In this document: positions 1 through 9,139 of the stretch, one piece after another
How the letters are laid out: each line of letters opens with the position of its first letter
Position numbering within the stretch: position 1 is the first letter of the stretch
Assembly (NCBI GenBank): GCA_964200185.2
Contig: CAXNAD020000380.1
Location: 1-20,697, forward strand
Length of the DNA: 20,697 nucleotides
Reading direction: 5' to 3'
Source of the DNA: Choristocarpus tenellus KU-1152
Lineage: Eukaryota; Phaeophyceae
Position numbers and translations under genes: made by a program
The notes under the pieces: model-generated
Database searches by the model: none
What the model saw: only the letters and a program-made list of their open reading frames with translations
Told to the model about the DNA's origin: nothing

Positions 1-1018
1 CCTGTTCCTCCTGATCCTGCATCCCATAAATTTGGTTACCTCGCCCAAATTCGCCACTGGGAACTTCTCATTAAGTCCCTCAATGATATGCACAGCATAA
101 CCAGCCCCTGATTTCTCAACCATCAGCATGCCATCAACATGGACGATCATGATCATCACAGTCTCATCATCCACAATCATTCTGAATAGACATGGATCTG
201 CCTCCGATTGTTCCAAGCCCAGTTCCAGCAAAGCTTCCATCAGCAGAAACTTCTAGTTGTCCTAATCCCGCCTTGGACCTCTGCACTCTCCCTTTGCCAT
301 CCATCTTTGTCCCTAGTGCCTTGTGACCATCAGTGGAGTGAGGTACTTGAAACTACACTCCCCTGTTATCCAGATCATCCACTTCTTCATGAATAGCAGC
401 TCTCCACAGAGACCACTCCTTACACTCCGTCGCTGCTCTCATGGTAAATGGTTCAGGTGGGAGGGGTATATCTTTCCCACCCACAAGTAAACCAGTCCGT
501 TCCAATGGTTCACCAGGTTGAGATGGGGGGAGGTGGTTATGATCCACTAGTTGCAGTAAAAGCTTTGCACCACTCCCCTGCTGTGACGTAGGTGGATCCA
601 TACCACCAGCACCAGTGTTCAGCATCCCATCTATACTTCCATTTTTCAAATCCAGACCCACTTTTTCCAAAGACACGCCTTTTGAAGTCTTTTCCTCTGT
701 AACATCTCTTTCCGATCCCAAAGAAATTTCATCCATCACGAAATCTTCAGTGCTCAGCTCAAAGTCGTCTTGCTTCTCCCCCAAGATTCCATCACCACTC
801 AGCCCCTATGGGACAGTGAAAAATGCTCCAGCCCCACCCTGGGCGAGCTCATCCAATGCTACAACATCCTCCACTGACGTTGCTTTCGGACTAGTTGACT
901 CCCCTGGATCAAACTCTGGCGCTCCCTCCTCCCCAACAATCCCCTCTGGGATAATTGTTAAAGTATCCCCAAAATCATCAAAGAGGATAAAGGTGATAAA
1001 CCCGGCAAGATTGCTTGG
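1..1018 (-). pseudogene. Ty1/copia-type pol fragment (pre-RT linker and reverse transcriptase)
   Basis: Reading the minus strand from 1018, an acidic linker (PSNLAGFITFILFDDFGDT onwards) is followed, with stops and frame changes, by EPFTMRAATECKEWSLWRAA and EEVDDLDNRGV, the usual opening of copia reverse transcriptase (trp-rich, then N-x-x-W). The expected Trp codon is TAG at 355-353. It continues as FQVPHSTDGHKALGTK, a further break, then LELGLEQSEADPCLFRMI and a catalytic-loop relic HVDGML at 141-124, where YVDD-type Asp-Asp is expected. The second Asp is Gly, so it is inactive as well as broken. The fragment runs off the left edge. Confidence 0.72.
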
Positions 1019-1147
1019 AGTCTGTAGGGTGATTAACTAAATTTAGGTGGTGCATGCAAGGCCCCATAAAATCAGAAATATTTCCTTTTATATGAGAAAC
1101 ATTCTCCTTCAACTAATCACTAGTGAAAGGTTCTGATAACTCAACCA

Positions 1148-2008
1148 CTAATTGATTGTTCCGTTACTCCATACATATTTTACCGTAACTGTCCGATAGA
1201 GTTGGAAGGGTCTGATCCAACAGATGTCACCTGCCATGCCCATCAACCAGCATGCATCATCCGTGCTTGTTCTGAGCAGATTCAGTATATTCTCTCCCAG
1301 TTCCTGGGTATCACCAAAGTGTAAGCCGCTGTAGTCCACCCTGGGTCGTTCAGCTATCCTGGCTGACCTCCGTTGTCCACTAGGTGAACTTGTCGAGTTC
1401 TTGCTCGCTGCAGTTGCTTGTGGTATCGGATCGGCTGAAATATCGATTCACTGATCAGAGTCGTCTTCAGTATCGGAAATCTCTTCATCATCCGTCAAAG
1501 TCAAAGTCATGGTCTCTCTCTCCCCCACGAAGTCCATGATGTGTTCGTCTGGCTCTAACGTCACTTGGACTGAGATTACCAACTTGGCCTCTTGAGCAAG
1601 CCAGATGTAGCAACACAGTGATGTACGATCGTGTCCCATGATGATACCCCTTTTTGGCGTATGGGTGAAACTTTGAACCGTCTCTCTTCTGCCGTCTGGT
1701 TGACCCCCATTTTCGTATTTCGCCACAATTGTCGATGCGGACCCCTTCGTCGTTTGTAGAAGGAGGAACCATAGCGCCTTGTCATTCTTCGTGTGTGTGG
1801 CATGTGCCGTACGCACTGCCTCTCCCGAGATGGTGGTGGGTGTTTCAGGAATCTCGAAGTCCCTCGTCGTAATCTCGTACAAACTCTTTCCACCAGTGTA
1901 GGCGATCAATGACAGTCTCCAAGTCGAGCAGGTCTCCAATGACCTTCCTGTGGCCCCCATCCAGACAGCAAGTTTATTCAGGTCAGTCTCCATACTACTA
2001 AGGCTCAT
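1148..2008 (-). pseudogene. Retrotransposon gag/linker-like remnants
   Basis: Two minus-strand pieces. 2008-1448 is an open frame of 186 codons, with a gag-like stretch (KALWFLLLQTTKGSAS, then IVAKYENGGQPDGRRE) and a very acidic end (DDEEISDTEDDSDQ). The next frame, about 1440-1148, contains RRSARIAERPRVDYSGLHFG, a type of basic motif common in the linker before copia reverse transcriptase. The two do not form one continuous frame, and the order relative to the pol piece at 1-1018 suggests nested or scrambled elements. Family assignment is tentative. Confidence 0.4.
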
Positions 2009-2011
2009 AAC

Positions 2012-2025
2012 AAGGTCACTCTTCT
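2012..2025 (+). repeat. 14-bp direct repeat, left copy
   Basis: aaggtcactcttct occurs here on the plus strand and again at 5013-5026, on the outer sides of the two inverted-repeat arms. The left copy touches its arm; the right copy is about 10 bp away from its arm. It may be a duplicated target or a rearrangement scar. Confidence 0.6.
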
Positions 2026-2205
2026 ATTGCTTGTTTATCATTATTTGTGTCTCATACGTACGTCAACGGTTAATTAATGGCAAAGTAGTTTAATGCAGAA
2101 TAATAACCCATATGTAATCCCACATTCATAATCCGGATGTACCATCTCATGAGTTACATCTCTCACACACAAAATAAGGTACACCTCACTATTGTACTAT
2201 TTCGC
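2021..2205 (+). repeat. Inverted repeat, left arm (~185 bp)
   Basis: This arm matches the reverse complement of 4803-5002 along almost its full length: shared blocks include cattgcttgttt, atttgtgtctcatac, gtcaacggttaa, cataatccggatgtacc and acacaaaataaggtacacc. It ends inside cactattg-t/c-actatttcgc. The arms bracket the gypsy relic. They are inverted, so they are not an ordinary LTR pair. Confidence 0.75.
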
Positions 2206-2266
2206 ACACTCCCTCATGAGAGTGCAGGCAATGAAGGGTTGCTGGAACTCTCAAACCTAAAACGTC

Positions 2267-3660
2267 TTATTCTGCACAAATCCCTTCAGACGATAAAATG
2301 TGACTCAGATAGCATAATTGCTGTTCTAGTAAGTGTAGATGTCCTTCCCATGTGGGAGAACAAGTAATCAGATCACTCATGTAAACTAGCAAACCGCTCA
2401 GTGGACCAAAAATTGCAAAGGCTAAGGACACGATAATTTGAATTGCCAGGGAGCACTTGATATCCCAAAGCATGGTTCCTATCAACAGGTTTGGTACCGG
2501 GATCTATAGGAATTTCTGCCTCAGCTAGAGTAGATCTGCCTAGTTCTGCTGCTGCATTTAACAAAATTTCTGATGCATTTAAAGAAATTTCTAATTATCT
2601 ATAACGAGCACAGAGGTCTAAAAGTTGAGATACTTGTGATGGATTGAACGTGGTATACTTGAATGCATTTGTCTTACTGAAGGCTTGATGTAACTCCTCT
2701 CTACCTTTACTGAACAGTGCAGAATCAGTATTTAGAGCACTAACAGTGATTGGTATCTGATCAGAAATTGGGGTTAAGTGACCTATCACAAGATGCTTCT
2801 TGATACGGGCCTTTCGTGCTGTTGGGTTTGCCATTTGAACCAATACTGATCTATTACTTGCTGACCAAGTACTGGGGGTGCGAGCAGCTACGATACGATT
2901 CCGTTGGTGTGTAGGTTCATTGGTTTGATCTACAGCAGGCATAGAATGTATGACTGGCTCCACAGCTACAACGGCAGTATCAAGCGACGGGCTAGCATCA
3001 GTTGTGCAATGTTCGATGATTTCATGACCAGGTGGGTATGTTATATTGTTTATGTACACGAACGGGTACACAGGGCCAAAATCATGTTGCACACTCACCA
3101 CAGAGCACGAAGGAGTGGCACTTGTGTCACGTACTTGTTGTGTGGGGCTCCTTGTCTTGTGATGTCTTGCCGAAATGGTACACGAACTGTTGTGGAACGA
3201 GAGACGTTGTTCTTGCCAATCAAGGATTGCACCAAAGGCCTATTATCAAGCAGAATTTTATCGGGACCAAGTTGGGGAATCACTAAAGCTTCAACTGGCA
3301 ATGAAGTGTCATCAGGTGTAAGTGCAAAACGAATATATCCACGGATATGTAATGGTGAATCGTTTGCCGTACGTAGATTTATTGCACCAGGTGAGACAAG
3401 ATACACATCAAAATGTTTCAGTTGAGGGTTATTGCGAACAAATATTCTGAAATACATGGTACATCACTAGCTGTTGTGTCAATAGTCAAGTCATTTTCCT
3501 CTTGTTCTTCAACGGTGCCAGATACACGAACGATCCCTTTGTGATGTAAACGATAAAGGTTTGGAGGTAGATGGGTATCTGCACAAAGAACTGTTAAACC
3601 AAGTTTAGCTTGCAAGAGTGAAAGTATCTTAGAGGGTACGAATTTTGCCATTTTTGTCAA
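2267..3660 (-). pseudogene. gypsy-type protease, linker and reverse transcriptase remnants
   Basis: The protease part shows IDTTAS (expected D-T/S-G-A) then CISE, and, after a frame change, PQLGPDKILLDN and FGAILDWQEQRLSF, matching the end of gypsy retropepsins (ILLG/D, then GA-x-IDW). The linker includes VLVQMANPTARKARIKKH and LVIGHLTPI, typical of the region before gypsy reverse transcriptase. LGRSTLAEAEIPID is the RT entry motif. About 2485-2267 retains VYMSDLITCSPTWEGHLHLL and LSHILSSEGI, the catalytic loop and the end of the palm, with YMSD where YLDD/YVDD is expected. Most of RT between these is deleted. Confidence 0.68.
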
Positions 3661-3874
3661 TTTGGGGCTTGGCTTCCCACGGTTTTTTTATTACATTTTC
3701 CTACTCCGAAATGTTTCGAAGTAGGTAAAATGTGTATGTTTATGAAAAGGTGTGTTCGGAACAAGGATATGGACACTTCCTAACAAACACAATAGCCGAA
3801 ATAATATCAAAATCGCAAGATTGGATTTTGGTCCCCAAACGGACACGGCTCTACCCTCTAAGATACTTTGACTC
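3616..3874 (-). mobile_element. MITE-like element, copy 1 (259 bp)
   Basis: Terminal inverted repeats of about 23 bp (gagtgaaagtatcttagaggg at the left; ccctctaagatactttgactc at the right) enclose sequence that aligns from end to end, in reverse orientation, with 10692-10940. Both copies share an internal 26-bp palindrome (here 3700-3725, cctactccgaaatg and so on). No transposase is encoded. ccaagttt occurs at 3599-3606 and at 3874-3881 as a possible 8-bp target duplication, but the left one is 9 bp from the terminal repeat. The element sits between gypsy gag and protease. Confidence 0.72.
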
Positions 3875-4802
3875 CAAGTTTCATTATTATTACACGAGTT
3901 TGGTTGAACTAACGGCAAAGAAAATGCTTCATGACGCGCGTGCAGCAATAAACGATGCGAGAGGAGCAAGAGGTGTGAGTGCTGTCATCCTCCGATGCTT
4001 GCCACTCCCTACGATGGTGTCAGCAACACCATTACTATTCCCAAGTGAACAGGAGTCAAATCCACCTGGGCCCCCCTAGGGACGGGCGACATAATGGCCT
4101 GGTGTTGATTGTCTATTGTCACGAACCTGACCACCACGACCCCTTCCTCTACGACGCAGGTGCGGCCTACGAGTACCCTTCGGATTGTTCAGGCATAACT
4201 GGGTTGTATGACCCTCACAAGTCGTCGCCTGACAATCCGGGTACTGGCACACACTACTTTGGTGTTGATCAACGGTGTACTGGAGTGTTGATAGTGTCTC
4301 TGCGTAGTGTGGTGTTTCCAGGGGTCATGGTGATCTTTTAGTTGAGCTGGCTGCGGTAGGTGGAATTGTAAACGACCGAGCTGGGGACCTGTTGAGGGTT
4401 GCTTACCCCGCTCGGTGACACTCCACCCCCATACAGAGCCGTTGACATTCTTGTTGTAATTGGACAAAATCTGCCCGAGGAATCGGCCGACAACGAGGGT
4501 TGTGGGTCACAGCACTAGTGTAAGTTGTTGAGGTGGAATTATTACCAGGCAGATTTGTTGGTCTCATTCCGTTTGGCACGGTTACAAGCCAGGGCAAAAT
4601 TGGTGGCAGGTTCTTCCCGAATCTGCTTAAGATGAATCGTAGGGAGTAAGCCGTCTTCCATCAGGGTTATTATCAGTTGCTCGACAAGTAAAGATGTTGT
4701 GTCGACCGAATGTGAGGACGATTTTGTACGACAAACATCATCAAAAAAATGATTCATTGCTGTTTTGCAACATAAAGTATATTTGTCGACAGACTCAGTT
4801 GT

Positions 4803-5002
4803 GCAAAACAGGACAATAGTGAGGTGTACCTTATTTTGTGTATGAAAGATTATCCATATGTCCATGTGATGTAATTAATGAGATGGTACATCCGGATTAT
4901 GAATGGGATTATATATGAGTTTATATTCTGCATTCAACTACTTTGACTTAACCGTTGACTTATGTATGAGACACAAATAATAATAAAACAAGCAATGAGA
5001 AG
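4803..5002 (-). repeat. Inverted repeat, right arm (~200 bp)
   Basis: Reverse-complement partner of 2021-2205, with about 17 extra bases near 4845-4865. The inner end overlaps a minus-strand open frame of gag character (4865-4542), so the repeat includes or abuts transposon coding sequence. Confidence 0.75.
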
Positions 5003-5012
5003 ACACCCCACA

Positions 5013-5026
5013 AAGGTCACTCTTCT
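5013..5026 (+). repeat. 14-bp direct repeat, right copy
   Basis: Exact copy of aaggtcactcttct at 2012-2025, in the same orientation, just outside the right inverted-repeat arm. Confidence 0.6.
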
Positions 5027-5456
5027 AATTCCAACCATGTAATCACGTTCAGCAATGGGGAACCGTGTGAGGCTTCACACCTTCTTGTCTTCACTACTGA
5101 TACCAATAGCATTACCCCCCAAGGTAAATTGCACGTCAGCCTCTCCTTATTTCAAGGATGTTTAGTCTACTGGCTGATACACTTACAACCTGGGCGGGAG
5201 TGAATGCGTTGATCAAGGCTTTCTGGACATTATACCACGTCTTTGGAGGTGTAATGGGGACAGGGGTGTCAAGGGACGATTGCAGTTGAGCCAAATGACT
5301 TGTTGAACGCCATTCTATCGTACCAGTTAACGCCTCAAAATATAATGTTTCATCAGGTCCTCGAAGAATTTTCTGTAAAAATTCTAAACAACCGAGCATC
5401 AACTGTATCAGGGGATGCAGGACCGTACTGAGTAGAATGCAGAGATATTGCCACAT

Positions 5457-6798
5457 GCCATTTAGAAATCAAGTGGCAAATCTTCTTCACCAGTACCTGT
5501 AATTGTCTGACCAGACAGGATTTCCGAAGCGGAAAACCTGAAACGACTCCCTTCTGGCAGTACTAAGTTTGTGTGCTTTCCACAAATATCGTCAAAAAGA
5601 CTAATATAACAAAAGGAGATAATGGGAAATCGAACATAGGGCATAGGAAGCAGCATCAGCAGTCTAAGACCCCCCCCTAGCTTCATTAATATGTTAGGTT
5701 GGTAATATCTTGAAAGATGATGCAAAGCCATAACAACAGGAATAACACTGGGTCTCTATCATTCTGAGTCGCTCATTGAAACTCAGAGTGGCATTTCCTA
5801 GAAACCTTCCATTTTGTGAGGGGGAACAATATTGAAACTTCTCATGCATTGTGTAATTGTTGGTGAGAACCTTGTTGGCATGAGGCCCGTTTTGGTGCCA
5901 TGTCGTGAGCACACGCTCTGTTAGCATTTTATCCTGATGAAGAAAATACCATGTTGACCTAGTGTACCCGTCCCACTCACTGTCATTGCGTGTGGTACCT
6001 AAATTCTACTTTCTTTTTGCCTAATCCAAAGTTTAGAATTATCTTTCCATTTGTTAACTGATGGGTGATACCTTCATCTTCTGTCTTCCTGACCCCAACT
6101 ATATAACATAGTAACAGTTGGTTTACTACTACTAAAAAGAGAAACTTACAGTGATTGTAGCAGGAAGGACAAAGAATTTATAAAAGACTGGCATCAGAGG
6201 AATGAGAGAGGAAGCGTCAAGTCTACGACCAATACTCAATGTGAAACATTGTTTTTTTAATCATACATGGTTTCTGGACAGCACCATGCGCCTTACAAGA
6301 CAAACGAATGGAGGCGTGCAGTTGGATCGAACTTTTGTTTGAACTGTCTCAAAAACAGTTTACGATCATGATGCGTGGTGTTGAATAGCTGATCCCCAAA
6401 GACCGTGGTACCAGGGGTAAGAACCTCATCTTAGTAGTGATGTGAACCGAAAGAATCTAAAACTACAATCAAATCGGCCAGATATATTTTTTATTACTTG
6501 AATTGAATCGATTTGAACTGTAGGCGCACAAGGCAAAAACTCAGAAGTCTCCACAGGTCTCAGCAGGCAGACTCGAAGCCATTAACAGTGAAACGTGTAG
6601 TCAGTTGTGGGTAGTGATGTCACACCTTGTGACAAATATATGCTTCTTCCGTGACCTTGGACACGTTCAGTAGTAACACTTCTGCTTGTATTTGTGACAA
6701 AAAACCTGAATGACCGAACCGTTTCAGTTCAGTCATTCAGATATTTCAAATAATTGAACCGATGCTGATTGAACTGTCCCGACTCACAACAATACTCT
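5457..6798. other. Intergenic or eroded transposon sequence, no gene recognised
   Basis: 5462-5927 holds two short minus-strand frames that could be upstream parts of the gypsy element but show no motif. 5930-6798 has stops in all frames at short intervals, some short T-rich tracts, and loosely related ttgaac/gttcaa words near 6320-6350, 6490-6520 and 6715-6780. No promoter or RNA gene can be supported. Confidence 0.5.
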
Positions 6799-7273
6799 TC
6801 AGGCATTGAGACCGTACGAAGCAAGGCGAGATGCAGAGACCTTGCCCCCACCAACATTCCCTTGGCCCCTCCTTGTCTTCTTTGCCCGCTTTGCTTGCTG
6901 GTCATTGTTTTGCACACCGTTAGGAACTCCACCTTCACTCTCATTCTCCATCTTCCCCCCCCCCCTCCCGTCTCTTTGTTCTCGTCTCCATCCCGTATTC
7001 GTTTCTTCTTACGCTTCTTGTTCTTAGAACTACCCTCTTCCCTATCCACGGTGCATTCGTTCCCCAAACCTGATCCAACACTTGGAACCCTAATCTTTAC
7101 CTGTTCCAATGAACCACTGGCTAGAGGAGCAGTGTCAGCATCACTGACTCCTCCACTTGACCCGTTCCCTGAGTTCTCTTTCTTCTCAGCAGCAACAGGT
7201 ACAACACGGGGCAGGAGGGCCTCTTCTCTCCTTCTGTGCCCTCCCCATCCTCATGGATCACTTGTCGAATAAC
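6799..7273 (-). pseudogene. Basic Gly/Lys/Asn-rich coding remnant with poly-G frame shift
   Basis: From about 7230 the minus strand reads VVPVAAEKKENSGNGSSGG, then KIRVPSVGSG, a basic nuclear-signal-like cluster (SKNKKRKKKRIR) and DGDENKET up to a run of 11 G (6965-6955). With the length given, the frame then turns poor. The next frame reads ENESEGGVPNGVQNNDQ, AKRAKKTRRGQGN and SASRLASYGLNA, ending at TGA 6801-6799, and has the same composition. Upstream, VIRQVIHEDGEGTEGEKRP (about 7273-7217) fits in another frame. No ATG or known domain was found. It is either a decayed gene, or a live one with sequencing errors in the homopolymer. The proline-rich plus-strand frame here is likely a shadow. 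Confidence 0.4.
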
Positions 7274-7507
7274 CTAGTGTTATCCTTAAGTTATCTGTGC
7301 TGATAAATGTATGTAACATACGTTATATGTACGTTTATCTTTAGTTCGGTACAATACAAAGTAGGGAACGTGCATAAAAATATAATAAGTCAACATTCAT
7401 TCACACTTCAGTGATAATGGATGACTGACGGGCAATTAATGATTCAGTGTGTGTTTTACCATGCAACTCAACTACTAGCTTTCGGCGACGAGCCTTACAT
7501 GCTCCAA

Positions 7508-7621
7508 GCTTCTCAACATCACTTCCGCTCTTTGCTTCTCGGCATATCCAACCCATCCTCACGTAGGGAGACAATGGTAAAGGTGCCAACCGTCACATGG
7601 AACGATATTGGGGGGCTGGCA
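7508..7621 (+). pseudogene. CDC48: CDC48/p97 AAA ATPase exon fragment (D1-D2 linker)
   Basis: The plus-strand frame contains HHFRSLLLGISNPSS, RRET and VPTVTWNDIGGL, the highly conserved junction between the two AAA domains of CDC48/p97 (family form: NPS-LRE, V-VPNV-W-DIGGL). It is followed at once by a good splice donor, GCA|GTACGT at 7622. An acceptor-like TTCCAG lies at about 7712-7717, but what follows (about 40 codons to a TAG near 7838) bears no CDC48 similarity, and upstream the expected D1 sequence is not seen. I read it as a captured or left-behind exon fragment, not a working gene. CDC48 itself unfolds ubiquitinated proteins. Confidence 0.62.
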
Positions 7622-7766
7622 GTACGTTTATGTTTGTTTATCAACCTTGAAAATTGTATGTTTTAGAATATTTTTTTGTTGCAACCATGCTATATGTCAC
7701 ATAAAATATCTTCCAGGGATGCACCATTGATCAAACAGAATCCCAAACAGTGGGCAACGAGGGAGT

Positions 7767-8031
7767 TCATGGGCGAGATGGATCAAGATTAGTATATTGT
7801 GACTCCATTTCGCCACACATGTCATCTATGTCCACATAGCGCTGTGCTGTACCCTGAAGCCCTTTGCACAAACAGGTTGCGGAGCTAGGTTTCTGGTTGG
7901 AGTCGATGAAGGAAGGGTCATCCAAGTGTGATTTCGAGTCTCTTGAGTGCCTGTCACTTGTTTTAGAGTCACTTGAGTAGGAGTCCTTGTAGTACGGCTC
8001 CTTGGAATTGGAGTCCTCGGAGGTGGAGTCC
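7767..8031 (-). pseudogene. K/S/D-rich terminal exon of the paralogue
   Basis: After acceptor AAACAG, one frame reads DSTSEDSNSKEPYYKDSYSS and continues with DSKTSDRHSRDSKSHLDD, clearly the same theme as the KDSYSKDSK repeats of the 18-kb copy but shorter and more diverged. It then leaves the repeat for a non-repetitive tail with three cysteines (CLCKGLQG, DDMCGEM) and stops at 7767. The MGG blocks and the expansion are absent. A second open frame over the same bases (TPPPRTPIPRSRTT) is probably a shadow. Confidence 0.5.
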
Positions 8032-8642
8032 CTGTTTGATTTCCAAAGAAGGTAACGATGATACTGAAGTGTATTGTATGGGCAAGTAGATATCGAGATT
8101 TGATACTCACATGGAGTGCCGCATGGCGACGTCTCATCAAAGACTCGCACAATTATACCCTCTCGACAAGTTTCGAAGAGGCTCACTGACTGGCTACAGT
8201 AACAACAGTGGTGTGGCTGGAGTTCATTATTGTTGACCAATCAACAATACAGTGTAATAATCATCAAGACAATTACAGTGACTTGGGTCTTCAATATTCC
8301 TGGACTCGCTACGCTCCTTCTCTCCCCTTCTCGTTACAAAAGACATGTAGGCCTGTAAGATCAAAGGGCATGTACACATGTACTTAAACATTGAAAAGCC
8401 ACTAATATCGCCAAAGGTCGTGGTAAAACGTAAGCTGTACACATGCTTGTATACTAATGCAACGGGCGGGGTAAGATTGATGGGACTGTGCCACCTGAGA
8501 TGCAAGCAGCAATAAAGAAAGCGCAACAAAGCTATGAATAAACTTGGTATTTCTCATGTTATGGGACCTAGGGCAACTGTATTCTTGAGATGGTGTAAAC
8601 TGCCCATATACTGTGTATCAAGTGCAACAAAAACACCCTCAC

Positions 8643-8696
8643 CACCAGCACACGTAGAGCATCGTATGTACCCTTTTCGGTGTCGACCGCACACCT
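8643..8696 (-). pseudogene. Conserved 54-nt exon of the paralogue
   Basis: It lies between acceptor AATAG and donor GTG|GTGAGG and is phase 0 at both ends. The peptide RCAVDTEKGTYDALRVLV aligns gaplessly with GYANDAERGTYHALRMLA of the intact gene. The exon itself has no frame break, although its neighbours do. Confidence 0.55.
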
Positions 8697-8920
8697 CTAT
8701 TCCACCCATCCAAGTTGACGTCATCATTTCCGTGATCACGTCGAAATGTTTGTGGAAAAACGGAATCGTGGTCCAAACGAGAAACGAGATCAACTAAGGA
8801 GGTGGGAGTGGCGGTGTAGCATGAAGCAGAGCTGCGTCGTCACCTCCTCTTTGAGACTGTCAGGTTGGGAATTAGGATTTTGGTATCGGAGAAGTTACAC
8901 ATCAATCGAAGTGCCCTCAC

Positions 8921-9039
8921 CCTCAGCTGTCGGTCACGGACCTTGGATGCCGTCCCCACCAGTATCATCACCATGGACAGGGATAAGGTCCACGCCCAAC
9001 CCGAAGAAGGTGACAAGAGTCGAAGGAGCAGAGACTCAT
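8921..9039 (-). pseudogene. Signal-peptide exon of the paralogue, frame-shifted
   Basis: The exon runs from ATG at 9039-9037 to the donor AGG|GTGAGG. It is 119 nt against 114 nt in the intact copy, explained by one extra codon plus two single-base insertions. The nucleotides still align along the whole exon (shared ATG, TGCTCC, HGDDTGGDG against HGVDSGEG, and VRDRQLR against VREQRLR). In the ATG frame the product is only 23 codons with no proper hydrophobic core. Confidence 0.55.
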
Positions 9040-9139
9040 AATATAACCGAGCTGCCTTTATCGGGGATGAACGGATGGATCCTGGTCTACGCCGAACTGT
9101 TGAGTTGAGGTGAGGGTACAGCGCCTGTACTTGTTGGTT

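Larger units (their letters stand above)
2205..5456 (-). mobile_element. Degenerate Ty3/gypsy-type LTR retrotransposon
   Basis: Minus-strand fragments appear in the order expected for a gypsy element: gag-like (5456-5136 and 4865-4542), zinc-knuckle-like (about 4250-4130), aspartic protease (3660-3095), post-protease linker (3101-2595) and reverse transcriptase remnants (2570-2267). Many frame changes, internal stops and large deletions are present, and RNase H and integrase are not seen. No direct LTR pair was found. A MITE-like element (3616-3874) lies between gag and protease, and an inverted repeat arm interrupts gag. This is an old, inactive copy. Confidence 0.7.
4100..5456 (-). pseudogene. 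gypsy-type gag remnants with zinc-knuckle-like motif
   Basis: 5456-5136 has a gag-like profile (GTIEWRSTSHLAQLQSSLD, then TWYNVQKALINAFTPAQVV). After the inverted-repeat arm, 4865-4542 continues (TTESVDKYTL, LLVEQLIITLMEDGL). About 4250-4130 reads CQYPDCQATTCEGHTTQLC followed by an Arg/Gly-rich tail (RRRGRGRGG). A classical retroviral knuckle is C-x2-C-x4-H-x4-C; here the His and last Cys fit (GHTTQLC) and the upstream Cys spacing does not, so it is a variant or eroded knuckle. The pieces are in different frames. Confidence 0.55.
7767..9039 (-). pseudogene. Degraded paralogue of the secreted KDS-repeat gene
   Basis: Regions homologous to the 15.4-18.5 kb gene occur in the same order: a signal-peptide exon (9039-8921, RQLR|GTGAGG), a 54-nt exon (8696-8643), a short exon ending at 8111 with donor GTGAGTATC, and a K/S/D-rich exon (8031-7767). 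Intron 1 is 224 bp against 212 bp in the other copy. The signal-peptide exon carries two extra single bases relative to the intact copy (after the twelfth codon, and just before VRDRQLR), so its ATG frame stops early at TGG-TGA. The third exon also fails to give a compatible phase into the K/S/D frame. I read this as a pseudogene; sequencing error in both places, or a different start, are the alternatives. Intron 2 is longer here (about 450 bp against 125 bp). Confidence 0.6.

Noticed and set aside
3732-4079. Plus-strand 115-codon frame sharing SKSQ-WIL-PKRTRLYPLRYFDS with a frame at 10789-10589
   Set aside because: The shared peptide arises from the two MITE copies; there is no coding evidence beyond the DNA repeat.
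6769-7272. 167-codon plus-strand proline/leucine-rich frame
   Set aside because: It lies opposite the basic minus-strand remnant and mirrors its Lys/Gly-rich codons.
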